This document shows, in pieces, positions 32,798 to 33,650 of a stretch of 33,650 nt of DNA. The position numbers were made by a program, and so were the translations under genes. The stretch is taken from contig JAPTWR010000115.1 in NCBI GenBank assembly GCA_028065135.1, positions 1 through 33,650 of the forward strand, written 5' to 3'. Position 1 is the first letter of the stretch. Each line of letters begins with the position of its first letter. This stretch comes from Acidithiobacillus sp. Its GTDB lineage: Bacteria > Pseudomonadota > Gammaproteobacteria > Acidithiobacillales > Acidithiobacillaceae. Below the pieces are notes generated by a model. It did no database searches. It worked only from the letters and a program-made list of their open reading frames with translations, and was not told where the DNA came from.

Positions 32798-33650
32798 AAT
32801 ATAGCGTTTTTGCGATGGCTAGGCAATTTTTTCATCGGCGTGACCTCGACAGGTTTTTTGACTCCGGCAGCCACCAGAATGGCGTCGGTGCCTCTCTGCC
32901 AGGCATCGGCAACGGGGTCTTGCGCCAACCTTGCATAGACGGCGGTCGTTTGCTGCGAGTGGTGTCCCAGCCCCTTGCCTATGACAGCCAGAGATACCCC
33001 CGCATCAATCTGAAAGGACGCAAGCGAACGGCGCAAGTCGTGGATGCGTAGGTCATCAATGCCTGCCCGCTGCAATAGCCGTTTCCAGCCCTTTTTGGGT
33101 TCTACGAGATGGCCGGTCTTGCCAGGCCCAGGAAATACCCACCCCTGCGCCCCGGATGTCTCTGCGCGGGACTGCAGCACATCTATGGCGGCGTCGGTGA
33201 GAGGTACGGCAATGCTATCGCCAGCCTTTGCCTTGGAGCCAGGAATGGTCCACGTTTTGCGCTCTAGATTGATCTCCTTCCAATGCATCGCCAGCACGTT
33301 GGACCGACGTGCCCCGGTCAGCAGGGACAGCATGACATAATCGCGCACGTCCGGACTTTCCTCGGCGGCCAGTGCCTCAAAGAATCTTGGCATTTCATCG
33401 GGGTGCAGGCGACGATCCCGACTTTCCTCTCGGTTCATCTTGAGGCCAGCAGCCGGATTGCCCAGTCGCGGAATATCCAGTGTGTTGATTCCGAAATTGA
33501 ACACGGCACGGACCAAGGCCAATACACGATTGCCCTGATAGATTCCGGCTCCCGTGCTGACCTTCCGGTGCAGAGCGCGAATATGCTGACGTTCGATATC
33601 GGACAGTTTCTTCTTGGCGATCTCTTGCAGGTGCAGACGAAAGTTGCGCT
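32794..33650 (-). CDS. int: Tyrosine recombinase/integrase (5' end outside window)
   Basis: The frame runs open to the window edge, so the N-terminal part is missing. At least 285 residues are visible. Upstream of the TTG at 33522 the frame continues with KKKLSDIERQHIRALHRKVS, the core-binding domain of phage integrases. The catalytic residues are present: Arg in LLTGARRSNVL, His and Arg in IHDLRRSLASF, His in LGHHSQQTTAVY, and the nucleophile Tyr of AVYARL. It should be active. It lies far from the tRNA-Lys and points away from the right edge, so whether it acts on that tRNA or on another site beyond the window cannot be told. Confidence 0.94.
   Translation of the reverse strand, partial: RNFRLHLQEIAKKKLSDIERQHIRALHRKVSTGAGIYQGNRVLALVRAVFNFGINTLDIPRLGNPAAGLKMNREESRDRRLHPDEMPRFFEALAAEESPDVRDYVMLSLLTGARRSNVLAMHWKEINLERKTWTIPGSKAKAGDSIAVPLTDAAIDVLQSRAETSGAQGWVFPGPGKTGHLVEPKKGWKRLLQRAGIDDLRIHDLRRSLASFQIDAGVSLAVIGKGLGHHSQQTTAVYARLAQDPVADAWQRGTDAILVAAGVKKPVEVTPMKKLPSHRKNAIL

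Overview
The window holds a defence-rich mobile region of a proteobacterium. The evidence is the gene families: a type 1 BREX operon, two higBA-like toxin-antitoxin pairs, a MOBF (TrwC-like) relaxase and a plasmid-type helicase/primase pair. The genus cannot be fixed from sequence alone. The left flank is an intact tRNA-Lys(CTT), a common integration target. The right edge is cut inside a tyrosine integrase. The region is therefore probably one integrated mobilizable element, or several stacked ones. No type IV secretion or coupling-protein gene is visible.

Layout, left to right. (1) 23-98: tRNA-Lys followed by a bidirectional terminator. (2) 196-14108, minus strand: a complete BREX operon transcribed brxA-brxB-brxC-pglX-[429-aa extra gene]-pglZ-brxL. 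The extra gene is joined by ATGA overlaps to both neighbours and carries a D...QxK signature that suggests a PD-(D/E)XK (Mrr-like) nuclease. (3) 14109-14917: a scarred junction with hairpins and what looks like the N-terminal stub of a large DNA methyltransferase. (4) 14918-15495: higBA. (5) 15698-20768, plus strand: mobilization block of MOBF relaxase, an inverted-repeat region with oriT-like features, a small basic protein, a ParA/StbB-like ATPase and a single-pass membrane protein. (6) 21202-25793: a divergent locus that I do not recognise as a named system. It has a tandem-AAA+ ATPase and a small acidic protein on one strand, and a WYL regulator and an ADP-ribosylglycohydrolase on the other, with a nested dyad operator between them. 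(7) 25879-27344: a two-gene unit of a PD-(D/E)XK nuclease (PDDEXK_4 type) and an unknown partner. (8) 27681-33650, minus strand: a replication/maintenance module of integrase, Gp49-like toxin, XRE antitoxin, unknown DNA-binding-like protein, AlpA-type HTH, Toprim primase, RepA-like helicase, TubC-docking-domain protein and a sigma-r4-like HTH protein.

How it fits together: the relaxase and putative oriT would allow transfer by a helper apparatus. The integrase, HTH and replication genes would handle excision, copying and re-integration. The toxin-antitoxin pairs would stabilise the element. BREX, the AAA+/WYL/ARH locus and the nuclease pair are cargo with known or probable anti-phage or anti-plasmid roles. 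The best candidates for something undescribed are the BREX-embedded 429-aa gene and the AAA+/acidic protein/WYL/ARH locus.
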